DNA from: Streptococcus mitis
Lineage (GTDB): Bacteria; Bacillota; Bacilli; Lactobacillales; Streptococcaceae
Length of the DNA stretch: 64,000 nucleotides
Assembly: GCF_000722765.2 (NCBI RefSeq)
Contig: NZ_CP028415.1
Coordinates: forward strand, 1,556,501 to 1,620,500
Reading direction: 5' to 3'
Part shown: positions 56,602 through 64,000 of the stretch, piece by piece
How positions within the stretch are numbered: position 1 is the stretch's first letter
How the letters are laid out: the number at the start of each line of letters is the position of its first letter
Program-made: the position numbers and the translations under genes
Notes under the pieces: model-generated
Databases searched by the model: none
Seen by the model: only the letters and a program-made list of their open reading frames with translations
What the model was told of the DNA's origin: nothing

Positions 56602-56997
56602 TATGCAATTTTCTATAAGCCATGTTTTGTTCCAGAAGTGACTAGGACCACTTCCTTCGATAACCATCTGTCTACTACTAACAGCCTAGAGCTGGTAGCA
56701 GTCAGAGTACTACGTTCGTTTCCGTGTACTCCATGCCCCGACCGAAATTTGGGTTGCTAGCTTGAGGGGTTTACCGCGTTCCACTCTCTCTGTTTCCAGA
56801 AAGACTCCGTCACTGTGGCACTTTCAAGCCTACTCTGACCTATCCAAGGACTTAGCCATTTCAACTGCCGTAACGATTTCTCGTCCCTAGGCTTATGGTT
56901 TCGCCTAGCACAAACACTACAGGCATCACAGCCTGTGCTAGCATGGACTTTCCTCATGAAAAGAAATTCTCCTCACGCGATTATCCAAAAATTGCAC
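56602..56997 (-). ncRNA. rnpB: RNase P RNA, type B
   Basis: Catalytic RNA that matures tRNA 5' ends. The P1 helix is formed by TGCAATTTT at the 5' end (near 56997) and AAAATTGCA near 56603-56612. The conserved GAGGAAAGTCCATGCTAGCA region, CGAAACCATAAGCCTAGGG, GGGTAAACCCC-like GCGGTAAACCCCTC and the 3' ACAAAACATGGCTTATAG confirm it. About 396 bases. The short open frame inside is meaningless. Confidence 0.96.
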
Positions 56998-57012
56998 TTT
57001 TCAAATAAGCTC

Positions 57013-57342
57013 TTATAAATCAGAGTTATCCAAAATTTGTTTACCAAATACTTCTTTCTCAAGACGATTTAGACGTTTCAAAATATCAAAATTCGTCATA
57101 GAAGTTGTAGCAGTCACTTCAAGTGGTTCTGCTTGAACCGGTGCAGATTCAGGTTTGCGAGACAATTCTTCCTTCAACTCTGCAATTTCTTGACGGAGAG
57201 ACTTGACTAAGGCAGCATAAGTTTCGTAGTCCTTGATGACATCGTCCAAAAATTCATCAACTTCAACCTTACTATATCCACGGACTTCACGTCCAAACTC
57301 TTGCTCAAAAATATCTTTTGCTGAAAAAATAATACTTGCCAT
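57013..57342 (-). CDS. gpsB: Cell division regulator GpsB
   Basis: 109 residues from the ATG at 57340-57342, preceded by GGAGAG; an ATG 12 bases upstream overlaps that site. DivIVA-like N-terminal domain ([20 protein letters not shown], then [15 protein letters not shown]) and a short C-terminal helical part ([20 protein letters not shown]). GpsB switches between septal and peripheral wall synthesis in pneumococcus and binds PBPs and StkP. Directly upstream of rnpB. Confidence 0.95.
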   Translation of the reverse strand: MASIIFSAKDIFEQEFGREVRGYSKVEVDEFLDDVIKDYETYAALVKSLRQEIAELKEELSRKPESAPVQAEPLEVTATTSMTNFDILKRLNRLEKEVFGKQILDNSDL

Positions 57343-57374
57343 CTCTCTCTCCATTCTCGGTTTCTAATAGTATT

Positions 57375-57404
57375 ATTATATAAAAAAAGGCAAACAAAAA
57401 TCAA
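57375..57404 (-). promoter_or_regulatory. Promoter of gpsB
   Basis: On the minus strand TTGATT (57399-57404), 18 bases, TATAAT (57375-57380). Confidence 0.6.
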
Positions 57405-57414
57405 GGTCAAAGCC

Positions 57415-57942
57415 CTACTTTTCAGAAAAATTTTCTACTAGCTCATTTAAGTCTTCAAAGGTCAGTCTTTTTATACGATAACCTTCCTGATTTTTCATCA
57501 AATTGTCTATAAATTTTAATTTGGTTTCATTTTCTGGATCATAGAAAAAATAAGCTAAATCAGTATTTTCCAGTAAAAATCGTTGGTAATCTCGTAGTTG
57601 CCCCATATGTTCATATTTAGGATAGGCATATTTGACAAAATCGACCTGCTTAAATTGGCTAAGTTTAAGCTGATTCGCTTCATTCCAATTTTCCCCGTGT
57701 GTTTCAAAATCAAAAATGGTCGCTAGGCTGAAATCATATTCTTCTTTCATTTCATTTGCGACATCAAGCACCCAAGATTCAAATCCCAAGTTCCCTGTAA
57801 AGACCAGCCATTTAATCCCTTCTTCTGCTATACTTTCTAAATCACGGCGAATGGCTTTCTTTATAATTTTTAACCTGATATCTTTTTCATTAAACAAACC
57901 CAAGTCAAAATTAGAATATCCCATAATTAAAGCTGTAGTCAT
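57415..57942 (-). CDS. UPF0398/YpsA family protein
   Basis: 175 residues from the ATG at 57940-57942 (AAAGGTG upstream); 28 earlier in-frame codons lie over the divergent recU promoter and are discarded. SLOG-like Rossmann fold: [39 protein letters not shown] and a helical C terminus. B. subtilis YpsA affects cell division and oxidative stress; its ligand is not established. It sits with gpsB opposite recU-pbp1a. Confidence 0.88.
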   Translation of the reverse strand: MTTALIMGYSNFDLGLFNEKDIRLKIIKKAIRRDLESIAEEGIKWLVFTGNLGFESWVLDVANEMKEEYDFSLATIFDFETHGENWNEANQLKLSQFKQVDFVKYAYPKYEHMGQLRDYQRFLLENTDLAYFFYDPENETKLKFIDNLMKNQEGYRIKRLTFEDLNELVENFSEK

Positions 57943-57967
57943 TTTTACACCTTTCTTTCTATTTTTA

Positions 57968-57976
57968 TGGTATAAT
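57968..57976 (+). promoter_or_regulatory. Promoter of recU-pbp1a
   Basis: Extended -10 TGG-TATAAT (TATAAT 57971-57976); the -35 is weak. AAGGAG precedes the ATG at 58009. Confidence 0.7.
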
Positions 57977-58008
57977 AGAGTGATGTTATTGTACCAATAA
58001 GGAGAAAT

Positions 58009-58605
58009 ATGGTCAACTATCCTCATAAAATTTCATCAAAAAAAAGCCAAACATCCATTTCTCAACCCAAAAATTTCGCAAATCGAGGAATGACTTTTGA
58101 AAAGATGATCAACGCTACCAACGACTACTATCTGAGGCATGGCATGGCAGTTATCCATAAAAAGCCAACGCCTGTTCAGATTGTTCGAGTAGACTATCCT
58201 CAACGTAGTCGAGCCAAAATTGTAGAAGCCTATTTTAGACAAGCTTCCACAACAGATTACTCTGGCGTGTATAGAGGACATTACATTGACTTTGAAGCCA
58301 AGGAAACGCGACAAAAGAATGCTATTCCAATGAAGAACTTCCATCTTCACCAGATTCAACATATGGAACAAGTTCTAGAACAGCAGGGCATTTGCTTCGT
58401 ACTGCTTCATTTTTCTTCTCGACAAGAAACTTACTTGTTGCCGGCACTTGATTTGATTCGCTTTTATCATCAAGATAAGGGCCAAAAATCAATGCCACTT
58501 GGATATATTCAAGAATACGGATATTTAGTAAAGCAAGGAGCTTTCCCTCAAATTCCCTATCTCGATATTATCAAAGAACATTTACTAGGTGGTAAAACAA
58601 GATGA
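58009..58605 (+). CDS. recU: Holliday junction resolvase RecU
   Basis: Cuts Holliday junctions in recombination and chromosome segregation. 198 residues: [55 protein letters not shown] (with D, E-x-K active-site residues) and [20 protein letters not shown]. The stop overlaps the pbp1a start by 4 bases, the conserved recU-PBP pairing of Gram-positives. Confidence 0.96.
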   Translation: MVNYPHKISSKKSQTSISQPKNFANRGMTFEKMINATNDYYLRHGMAVIHKKPTPVQIVRVDYPQRSRAKIVEAYFRQASTTDYSGVYRGHYIDFEAKETRQKNAIPMKNFHLHQIQHMEQVLEQQGICFVLLHFSSRQETYLLPALDLIRFYHQDKGQKSMPLGYIQEYGYLVKQGAFPQIPYLDIIKEHLLGGKTR

Positions 58606-60785
58606 ATAAACAAACTATTCTGCGATTCTTAAAGTATACTGGAATTACATTTCTTACCTTATTTATCGCATTATTTCTATTAGGTGGAGGTGTCTTCCTC
58701 TACTTTGTTAGCAAGGCTCCAGCCTTATCTGAAAGTAAATTAGTTGCGACAACCTCTAGCAAGATTTATGATAATAAGAACGAACTGATTGCTGACCTTG
58801 GTTCTGAACGTCGCGTAAATACTCAAGCAAATGAAATCCCTACTGATTTGGTCAAAGCCATCGTGTCTATCGAAGATCACCGTTTCTTTGACCATAGAGG
58901 TGTTGATACTATTCGTATCATGGGTGCAGCATTGAGAAACCTCCAAGGTGGAGGAGGCCTTCAAGGGGCATCAACCTTGACTCAGCAATTGATTAAATTA
59001 ACTTATTTCTCTACCTCAACTGCCGATCAAACCTTATCACGTAAAGCCCAAGAAGCTTGGCTAGCCGTTCAATTAGAGCAAAAAGCAACCAAACAAGAAA
59101 TCCTGACCTACTACATCAACAAAGTCTACATGTCTAACGGTAACTATGGAATGCAAACCGCAGCCGAAAATTACTATGGAAAAGACTTGAAGGATTTAAG
59201 CTTGCCACAGTTAGCACTCCTAGCTGGAATGCCTCAAGCACCAAACCAATATGATCCATATTCCCATCCAGAAGCTGCTCTAGAGCGTCGTAACTTGGTA
59301 CTTTCAGAAATGAAGGGGCAGAAATACATAAGCGCAGAAGATTACGAAAAAGCTATTAATACGCCTATCACTGACGGTCTTCAAAGCTTGAAGTCAGCCA
59401 ATAGTTACCCAGCCTATATGGACAACTACCTCAAAGAAGTAATCGACCAAGTCGAACAAGAAACGGGCTACAACCTTCTTACCACAGGTATGGAAGTCTA
59501 TACTAATGTCGACAAAAATGTTCAACAGAGACTTTGGGATGTTTACAATACAGATGAGTACGTTGCTTATCCAGATGATGAACTCCAAGTAGCTTCCACT
59601 ATCGTGGATGTAACAAATGGTAAAGTCATTGCTCAGTTAGGTGCCCGTCACCAATCAAGTAATGTATCTTTCGGAATCAACCAAGCCGTTGAAACCAATC
59701 GTGACTGGGGTTCTACTATGAAACCAATCACTGACTATGCTCCCGCTTTAGAATATGGAGTCTATGACTCTACTGCGTCTATTGTACATGATGTTCCTTA
59801 TAACTATCCTGGCACTGATACTCCAGTCTACAACTGGGATCATGGCTACTTTGGAAACATTACAATCCAGTATGCTCTTCAACAATCACGAAATGTCACA
59901 GCCGTTGAGACTTTGAATAAGGTCGGTCTAGATAGAGCTAAAACCTTCCTTAATGGTCTTGGTATCGACTATCCAAGCATGCATTATGCAAACGCCATTT
60001 CAAGTAACACAACTGAATCCAACAAACAGTACGGTGCAAGTAGTGAAAAAATGGCAGTTGCCTACGCAGCTTTTGCTAATGGTGGTATTTACCACAAACC
60101 AATGTATATCAATAAAATCGTCTTCAGTGATGGTAGTGAAAAAGAATTTTCTGATGCCGGTACTCGGGCTATGAAAGAAACTACTTCCTATATGATGACC
60201 GAAATGATGAAAACTGTCTTAGTATACGGAACCGGACGTGGAGCCTACCTACCTTGGCTTCCACAAGCAGGTAAAACAGGTACTTCTAACTATACTGACG
60301 AAGAAATTGAAAAGTATATCAAGAACACTGGTTACGTAGCTCCAGATGAAATGTTTGTAGGGTATACCCGCAAATATGCAATGGCTGTTTGGACAGGATA
60401 CTCAAATCGTCTAACTCCAATCATCGGAGATGGTTTCCTTGTTGCTGGTAAGGTCTATCGTTCAATGATAACTTACCTTTCTGAAGATGACCAACCTGGA
60501 GATTGGACAATGCCAGATGGCTTGTATAGAAATGGAGAATTCGTCTTCCAGAACAACGCAAAGAACACATGGAATAATTCAGTAACACAACAAACACAAA
60601 CAGTTGAAACTCCAAGCACAACAGCTGAAAGTTCAACTACACAGGCAAGTACGACGGTTGGTCAACAACCCAATAATGCTCCAGCAACTGATCCTAACCA
60701 AGTACAAGCTGGTCAAGCTGTTCAACCGACACAACCAGTACAACCAACGCCACAAAATCCACAAGTTCAACAACCACAACAGTGA
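58602..60785 (+). CDS. pbp1a: Class A penicillin-binding protein 1A
   Basis: Bifunctional transglycosylase/transpeptidase of wall synthesis. 727 residues: N-terminal membrane segment (about 10-35), GT51 domain with the catalytic Glu in [15 protein letters not shown], then the transpeptidase with STMK (Ser about 371), SRN and KTGTS. A Gln/Pro/Thr-rich tail (about 655-727) ends in QVQQPQQ. The STMK motif is unaltered; the T-to-A or T-to-S change next to the Ser, common in resistant pneumococci, is absent. The sequence differs at many positions from the pneumococcal form as I recall it. Confidence 0.96.
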   Translation: MNKQTILRFLKYTGITFLTLFIALFLLGGGVFLYFVSKAPALSESKLVATTSSKIYDNKNELIADLGSERRVNTQANEIPTDLVKAIVSIEDHRFFDHRGVDTIRIMGAALRNLQGGGGLQGASTLTQQLIKLTYFSTSTADQTLSRKAQEAWLAVQLEQKATKQEILTYYINKVYMSNGNYGMQTAAENYYGKDLKDLSLPQLALLAGMPQAPNQYDPYSHPEAALERRNLVLSEMKGQKYISAEDYEKAINTPITDGLQSLKSANSYPAYMDNYLKEVIDQVEQETGYNLLTTGMEVYTNVDKNVQQRLWDVYNTDEYVAYPDDELQVASTIVDVTNGKVIAQLGARHQSSNVSFGINQAVETNRDWGSTMKPITDYAPALEYGVYDSTASIVHDVPYNYPGTDTPVYNWDHGYFGNITIQYALQQSRNVTAVETLNKVGLDRAKTFLNGLGIDYPSMHYANAISSNTTESNKQYGASSEKMAVAYAAFANGGIYHKPMYINKIVFSDGSEKEFSDAGTRAMKETTSYMMTEMMKTVLVYGTGRGAYLPWLPQAGKTGTSNYTDEEIEKYIKNTGYVAPDEMFVGYTRKYAMAVWTGYSNRLTPIIGDGFLVAGKVYRSMITYLSEDDQPGDWTMPDGLYRNGEFVFQNNAKNTWNNSVTQQTQTVETPSTTAESSTTQASTTVGQQPNNAPATDPNQVQAGQAVQPTQPVQPTPQNPQVQQPQQ

Positions 60786-60792
60786 GATGAAA

Positions 60793-60826
60793 GAAAATCC
60801 TGAGAATAAAAACTCAGGATTTTTTC
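60793..60826 (+). terminator. Terminator of recU-pbp1a
   Basis: AAAATCCTGAG (60793-60803) pairs with CTCAGGATTTT (60812-60822), followed by T. Confidence 0.9.
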
Positions 60827-60891
60827 TACAAAAAAATTAGCTTCATAATCTTTGAAAGTGAAGAGAGGTTTCAACTCATTTTCGATAAACC

Positions 60892-60922
60892 AAAAGAAGT
60901 TAGTAAATAACTAACTTCTTTT
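60892..60922 (-). terminator. Terminator of aliA
   Basis: AAAAGAAGTTAG (60892-60903) pairs with CTAACTTCTTTT (60911-60922); a short T run follows on the minus strand. Confidence 0.85.
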
Positions 60923-60926
60923 TATC

Positions 60927-62906
60927 TTATTTCACATGTTTTGCGAGTTCTTCTTGCGCTTTTTTATTGGATTCTTCTTTTTCTTTCATCCATTTATCTT
61001 GAGCTTTTTGGTATTCATCTACAGTGACTGCCTTGTCTTGAAGTTCCAAGTATTTGTATAGGAGCGGATCGCTTGTCCCCTTGTTACCAGAGAAGGCAAA
61101 TGGCATCGTAAATGGTACCATCTTAGACAAGATTGGGCGACCAGTGAGTGATGTTGTTGGGATAATCAAGGCACTATCTGTCAACCAAGCTTGGGCAGCA
61201 GCGTATTTATCATATCGTTTAGCAACATCTGTAGTCTCATCATCAGCTTCAGTAACCAATTTTTCGTAGTCATATAGACCTACTTTTTTAGCAGCTACAT
61301 TATCTTTCCCTGAGTCAAATCCTAAATATGTTTTAGTGCTTTCACCAACTGATGGTTTGATGATATCAAGGTAGGTTGATGGATCGGCAAAGTCTGGACC
61401 CCAACCGACATTATCTGAAATATCCCAATCTTCCCCAGCTGCTGTTTCAGCAAAGTAGGTAATATTGTTTACTTCATCCTTTTGTAGCTGTTGAATATCA
61501 ATGACAACATTATCTGTACCCAAGGTTTCTTCAACCGATTGTTTGAAAGATTGGACACGTTGAACTTTTGTAGTTGCTGTCTGATCAACTGGCATATCCA
61601 AATGAATTGGGAAGGTCACTCCTTCTGCCTGAAGAGCAGTCTTAGCCTTCGCAAATTCAGCCTTCGCCTTGTTTGGATTGTAGAGACCATCTTGAGCATC
61701 TGCGAAGTTGACATCCTTCCATTCATCCCCATAAGTTACCAATTTTTCTTTGACCATATCGCCAAAGTTTTTCCCATCTGCTTGAACAAATGTTGGTGGT
61801 ACAAAGAGATTACGCAAGATTTTGCTTGCACCACTGGCACCGTTCACTTGTGAAGCATAGGCCGTACGGTCAAAACCAAAGGCAATAGCCTGACGGAAAT
61901 CCTTGTTTAAGAGAGCCTTTTTAGTAGAAGTCTTTTGTTCGTCGCTGGTCTTAGAAGTATATTTATAAGACTGACGATCAATATTTGTACCAACTAGATA
62001 AGTCGTAGAGTCTTGTTGGGTATAGACAATATTGTCTTTCATATCTTTTTCAAGCTCTGCGAAACTTGCACTTGTTGGATAGAGACGAGCTGCTGTAAGG
62101 CTACCATCTTTAAAGTTTTCTGCAGGTTTGCTGGTATCTTGCCCATCCCAGAATGACAATTTGACCTTGTCAATATGCACATTGTCCTTATCCCAGTAAT
62201 TAGGATTTTTCGCAAACTCTACAGATGATTTCGCTACTAGAGATTTCAAAACGAAAGGTCCATTGTAGAGAATACTGTTTGGATCTCCAGCCTTGGCAAA
62301 ATCATCCCCTTTTGAGTTTAAAAACTCTTCATTGACTGGCGCAAGCACACCCATGGTTGTTTTAGAATTCCAAAAACTTTCAGGTTTGTTCAATGTGTAT
62401 TGGACTGTTTGATCATCAAGAGCTTTAATCCCAACTTGAGAGAAATCTTTATTTTCCCCTTTAGCGTATGCATCCAAACCTTTGATTGAATCCTGTACCA
62501 AGTAAAGAGCTTCAGATTTCTTATCTGTCGCATATTTAAGTCCTGTCACAAAGTCCTGAGCCTTAACAGGAGCATACTCTTCTCCCTCAGACGTGTACCA
62601 CTTGGCGTCTTTACGAATTTTATAGGTATAAGTCAAACCATCCTTAGAAACAGACCAGTCCTCTGCCATAGAGGGAATCAAATTCCCATAGCGGTCATTT
62701 TCAAGCAATCCATCAATCACATTACTAGTAATATTGGCAGTCGCTGCCTTACCAGTTGTCAAATAGTTGAGATTATCTGGTTCAGTCTCATAAGTAAAGG
62801 CAAAGGTCTGCTCACCTTTAGCACCTGACCCCCCTGAACAAGCAGCTAAAACACCCACTGCTAATAAAGTCACTCCCGCAAGAGCCAATACTTTTCTTGT
62901 TTTCAT
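60927..62906 (-). CDS. aliA: Oligopeptide-binding lipoprotein AliA
   Basis: Substrate-binding protein that delivers peptides to the Ami oligopeptide permease. 659 residues from the ATG at 62904-62906 (AAGGAG upstream); 18 earlier in-frame codons have no ribosome site. Lipobox VLAACSGG (Cys about 23), then an SBP_bac_5 domain: DGLTYTYKIRKDAKWYTSEG, DKDNVHIDKVKLSFWDGQ and a Lys/Glu-rich C terminus. AliA flanks the capsule locus in pneumococcus, and glf at the window edge agrees. Paralogues AliB and AmiA are alternatives. Confidence 0.92.
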   Translation of the reverse strand: MKTRKVLALAGVTLLAVGVLAACSGGSGAKGEQTFAFTYETEPDNLNYLTTGKAATANITSNVIDGLLENDRYGNLIPSMAEDWSVSKDGLTYTYKIRKDAKWYTSEGEEYAPVKAQDFVTGLKYATDKKSEALYLVQDSIKGLDAYAKGENKDFSQVGIKALDDQTVQYTLNKPESFWNSKTTMGVLAPVNEEFLNSKGDDFAKAGDPNSILYNGPFVLKSLVAKSSVEFAKNPNYWDKDNVHIDKVKLSFWDGQDTSKPAENFKDGSLTAARLYPTSASFAELEKDMKDNIVYTQQDSTTYLVGTNIDRQSYKYTSKTSDEQKTSTKKALLNKDFRQAIAFGFDRTAYASQVNGASGASKILRNLFVPPTFVQADGKNFGDMVKEKLVTYGDEWKDVNFADAQDGLYNPNKAKAEFAKAKTALQAEGVTFPIHLDMPVDQTATTKVQRVQSFKQSVEETLGTDNVVIDIQQLQKDEVNNITYFAETAAGEDWDISDNVGWGPDFADPSTYLDIIKPSVGESTKTYLGFDSGKDNVAAKKVGLYDYEKLVTEADDETTDVAKRYDKYAAAQAWLTDSALIIPTTSLTGRPILSKMVPFTMPFAFSGNKGTSDPLLYKYLELQDKAVTVDEYQKAQDKWMKEKEESNKKAQEELAKHVK

Positions 62907-63032
62907 CGTATTCTCCTTTGTTTTTTTATTCATTATAGACTCTTTTTCAAGTCCTGTCAATAAAATTTTCTGAATTTTTGAAAATTATTTTTTAAACATT
63001 GCATCTGCAAAAATATGAGTAATATCAAAAAA

Positions 63033-63064
63033 TCCCTCAACTACATTAGGTAGTCAAGGAATTA
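63033..63064 (-). terminator. Terminator after glf
   Basis: On the minus strand TCCTTGACTAC pairs, with one bulge and wobbles, with GTAGTTGAGGGA and is followed by six T. Confidence 0.7.
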
Positions 63065-63107
63065 TCAATCACATTTCTAAAAAGCAACTGGTAACAGTTC
63101 TAGGTGT

Positions 63108-64000
63108 TTAATCTAACTCATTTCTTACGCACTGCAAAGCTGCTCCAATTACTTGGTGCATATCGTAATAACGATAGTGTCCTAAACGACCACCAAAGAT
63201 AACATTCCCTTGCTCATCAGCTAATTTTTTATATGATTTATACAAATGATTATTTCGATCATTATTTACTGGATAATAAGGCTCATCACCTTTTTCCCAT
63301 GTTTTAGAATGTTCTTTAGTAATGATAGTCTTTGCTTGATTCCCAAACTCAAAATGTTTGTGTTCAATAATACGAGTATATGGAGTTTCTGCATCCGTAT
63401 AGTTCACAACTGCATTTCCTTGGTAATTCTCCATATCCCAGGTCTCATTTTCAAAACGAAGACTACGGTACTCTAGTTCACCTAATTTATAATCAAAGAA
63501 TTCATCAATCATACCAGTAAAGACAATCTTAGGGAAGTCCTTCATATATTGTTCTTTATTCGCAAAGAAATCAACATTTATTTCTACATCAATATTTTCA
63601 TGATCCAACATTTTTTCAACTATTTGAGTGTAACCACCAATTGGAATCCCTTGATAGGTATCATTAAAATAGTTGTTATCGTAGGTCAGGCGTACTGGCA
63701 AACGGCGAATGATAAAGGCTGGCAGTTCTGTAGTTGACTTGCCCCACTGTTTCTCTGTATAATCTTTGATTAATTTTTCGTAGATGTCTGTACCCACAAG
63801 AGAGATAGCCTGTTCTTCCAAATTTTCAGGAGTTTTGCCATTTAAAACAGCACGTTGCTCATCAATCTTAGCCTGTGCTTCTGCTGGGGTTACAACTCCC
63901 CAAAGTTTATTGAAGGTATTCATATTGAAAGGAAGGTTATAAATCTCACCCTTATAATTAGCAACAGGGGAGTTTGTGTAACGGTTAAACTCTGCAAACT
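63108..64000 (-). CDS. glf: UDP-galactopyranose mutase, 3' part
   Basis: FAD enzyme converting UDP-galactopyranose to UDP-galactofuranose. The 5' end is beyond the right edge; the frame is open through position 64000. Visible: NSPVANYKGEIYNLPFNMNT, EKLIKDYTEKQWGKSTTELP, IIRRLPVRLTYDNNYFNDTY and the C-terminal GRLGHYRYYDMHQVIGAALQ. Next to aliA it is most likely the last gene of the capsule locus, implying galactofuranose in the capsule. Confidence 0.94.
   Translation of the reverse strand, partial: FAEFNRYTNSPVANYKGEIYNLPFNMNTFNKLWGVVTPAEAQAKIDEQRAVLNGKTPENLEEQAISLVGTDIYEKLIKDYTEKQWGKSTTELPAFIIRRLPVRLTYDNNYFNDTYQGIPIGGYTQIVEKMLDHENIDVEINVDFFANKEQYMKDFPKIVFTGMIDEFFDYKLGELEYRSLRFENETWDMENYQGNAVVNYTDAETPYTRIIEHKHFEFGNQAKTIITKEHSKTWEKGDEPYYPVNNDRNNHLYKSYKKLADEQGNVIFGGRLGHYRYYDMHQVIGAALQCVRNELD

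Noticed and set aside
56757-56957. 66-codon open frame on the minus strand
   Set aside because: It lies wholly inside the RNase P RNA gene.

Overview
The window is a chromosomal segment of a mitis-group Streptococcus, at or very near S. pneumoniae / S. mitis. The grounds are the gene order, the FabK/FabM/FabT type of fatty-acid cluster, an orphan RitR regulator with Asn at position 53, several choline-binding proteins, BOX repeats, and PBP1A next to RecU. PBP1A and other housekeeping proteins look diverged from the pneumococcal reference as I remember it, so S. mitis, S. oralis or S. pseudopneumoniae is as likely as S. pneumoniae. Species calls and comparisons with reference gene order come from memory, not from a search.

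Layout. 1-3.3 kb: 3' end of gatB, a small membrane protein, a second decayed copy of the gatB tail, then efp, an Asp23 family gene and nusB. 3.4-14 kb (minus strand): the complete type II fatty-acid synthesis cluster fabM-fabT-fabH-acpP-fabK-fabD-fabG-fabF-accB-fabZ-accC-accD-accA, with a clear FabT operator before fabK. 14.2-17.4 kb: aspartokinase, a DUF956 gene and serS behind a T-box leader. 17.4-18.9 kb: an IS3-family element sitting exactly in the loop of the bidirectional terminator between serS and a TDT transporter gene. 18.9-22 kb: TDT transporter, an AhpD-like protein and a glycine-riboswitch-controlled Na+/alanine symporter.

22.2-33.5 kb is an AT-rich accessory island between the symporter gene and mutS2. 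It holds a lipoprotein, two related choline-binding proteins, a membrane protein, a decayed small ORF, and a five-gene minus-strand operon: unknown 175-aa protein, lidless Hsp70, membrane-anchored J-like/TPR protein lacking HPD, GrpE-like protein, and NERD nuclease-domain protein. A divergent Rgg-type regulator lies upstream. A 12-C tract and repeated operator-like elements lie between regulator and operon, and a near copy of that promoter lies in front of the second choline-binding protein. This chaperone/NERD operon is the best candidate for an undescribed system.

33.5-42.5 kb: mutS2, cvpA, zapA, rnhC, lepB, recD2 and tig, with two BOX elements. 42.7-52.5 kb: a choline-binding protein, liaFSR, the mevalonate pathway operon mvaK1-mvaD-mvaK2-fni, a third BOX element, another choline-binding protein and ritR. 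52.5-60.8 kb: gnd, mapZ, a THUMP RNA methyltransferase, rnpB, gpsB, ypsA, recU and pbp1a, mostly cell-division and wall-synthesis genes. 60.9-64 kb: aliA and the 3' part of glf, which is probably the distal end of the capsule locus.
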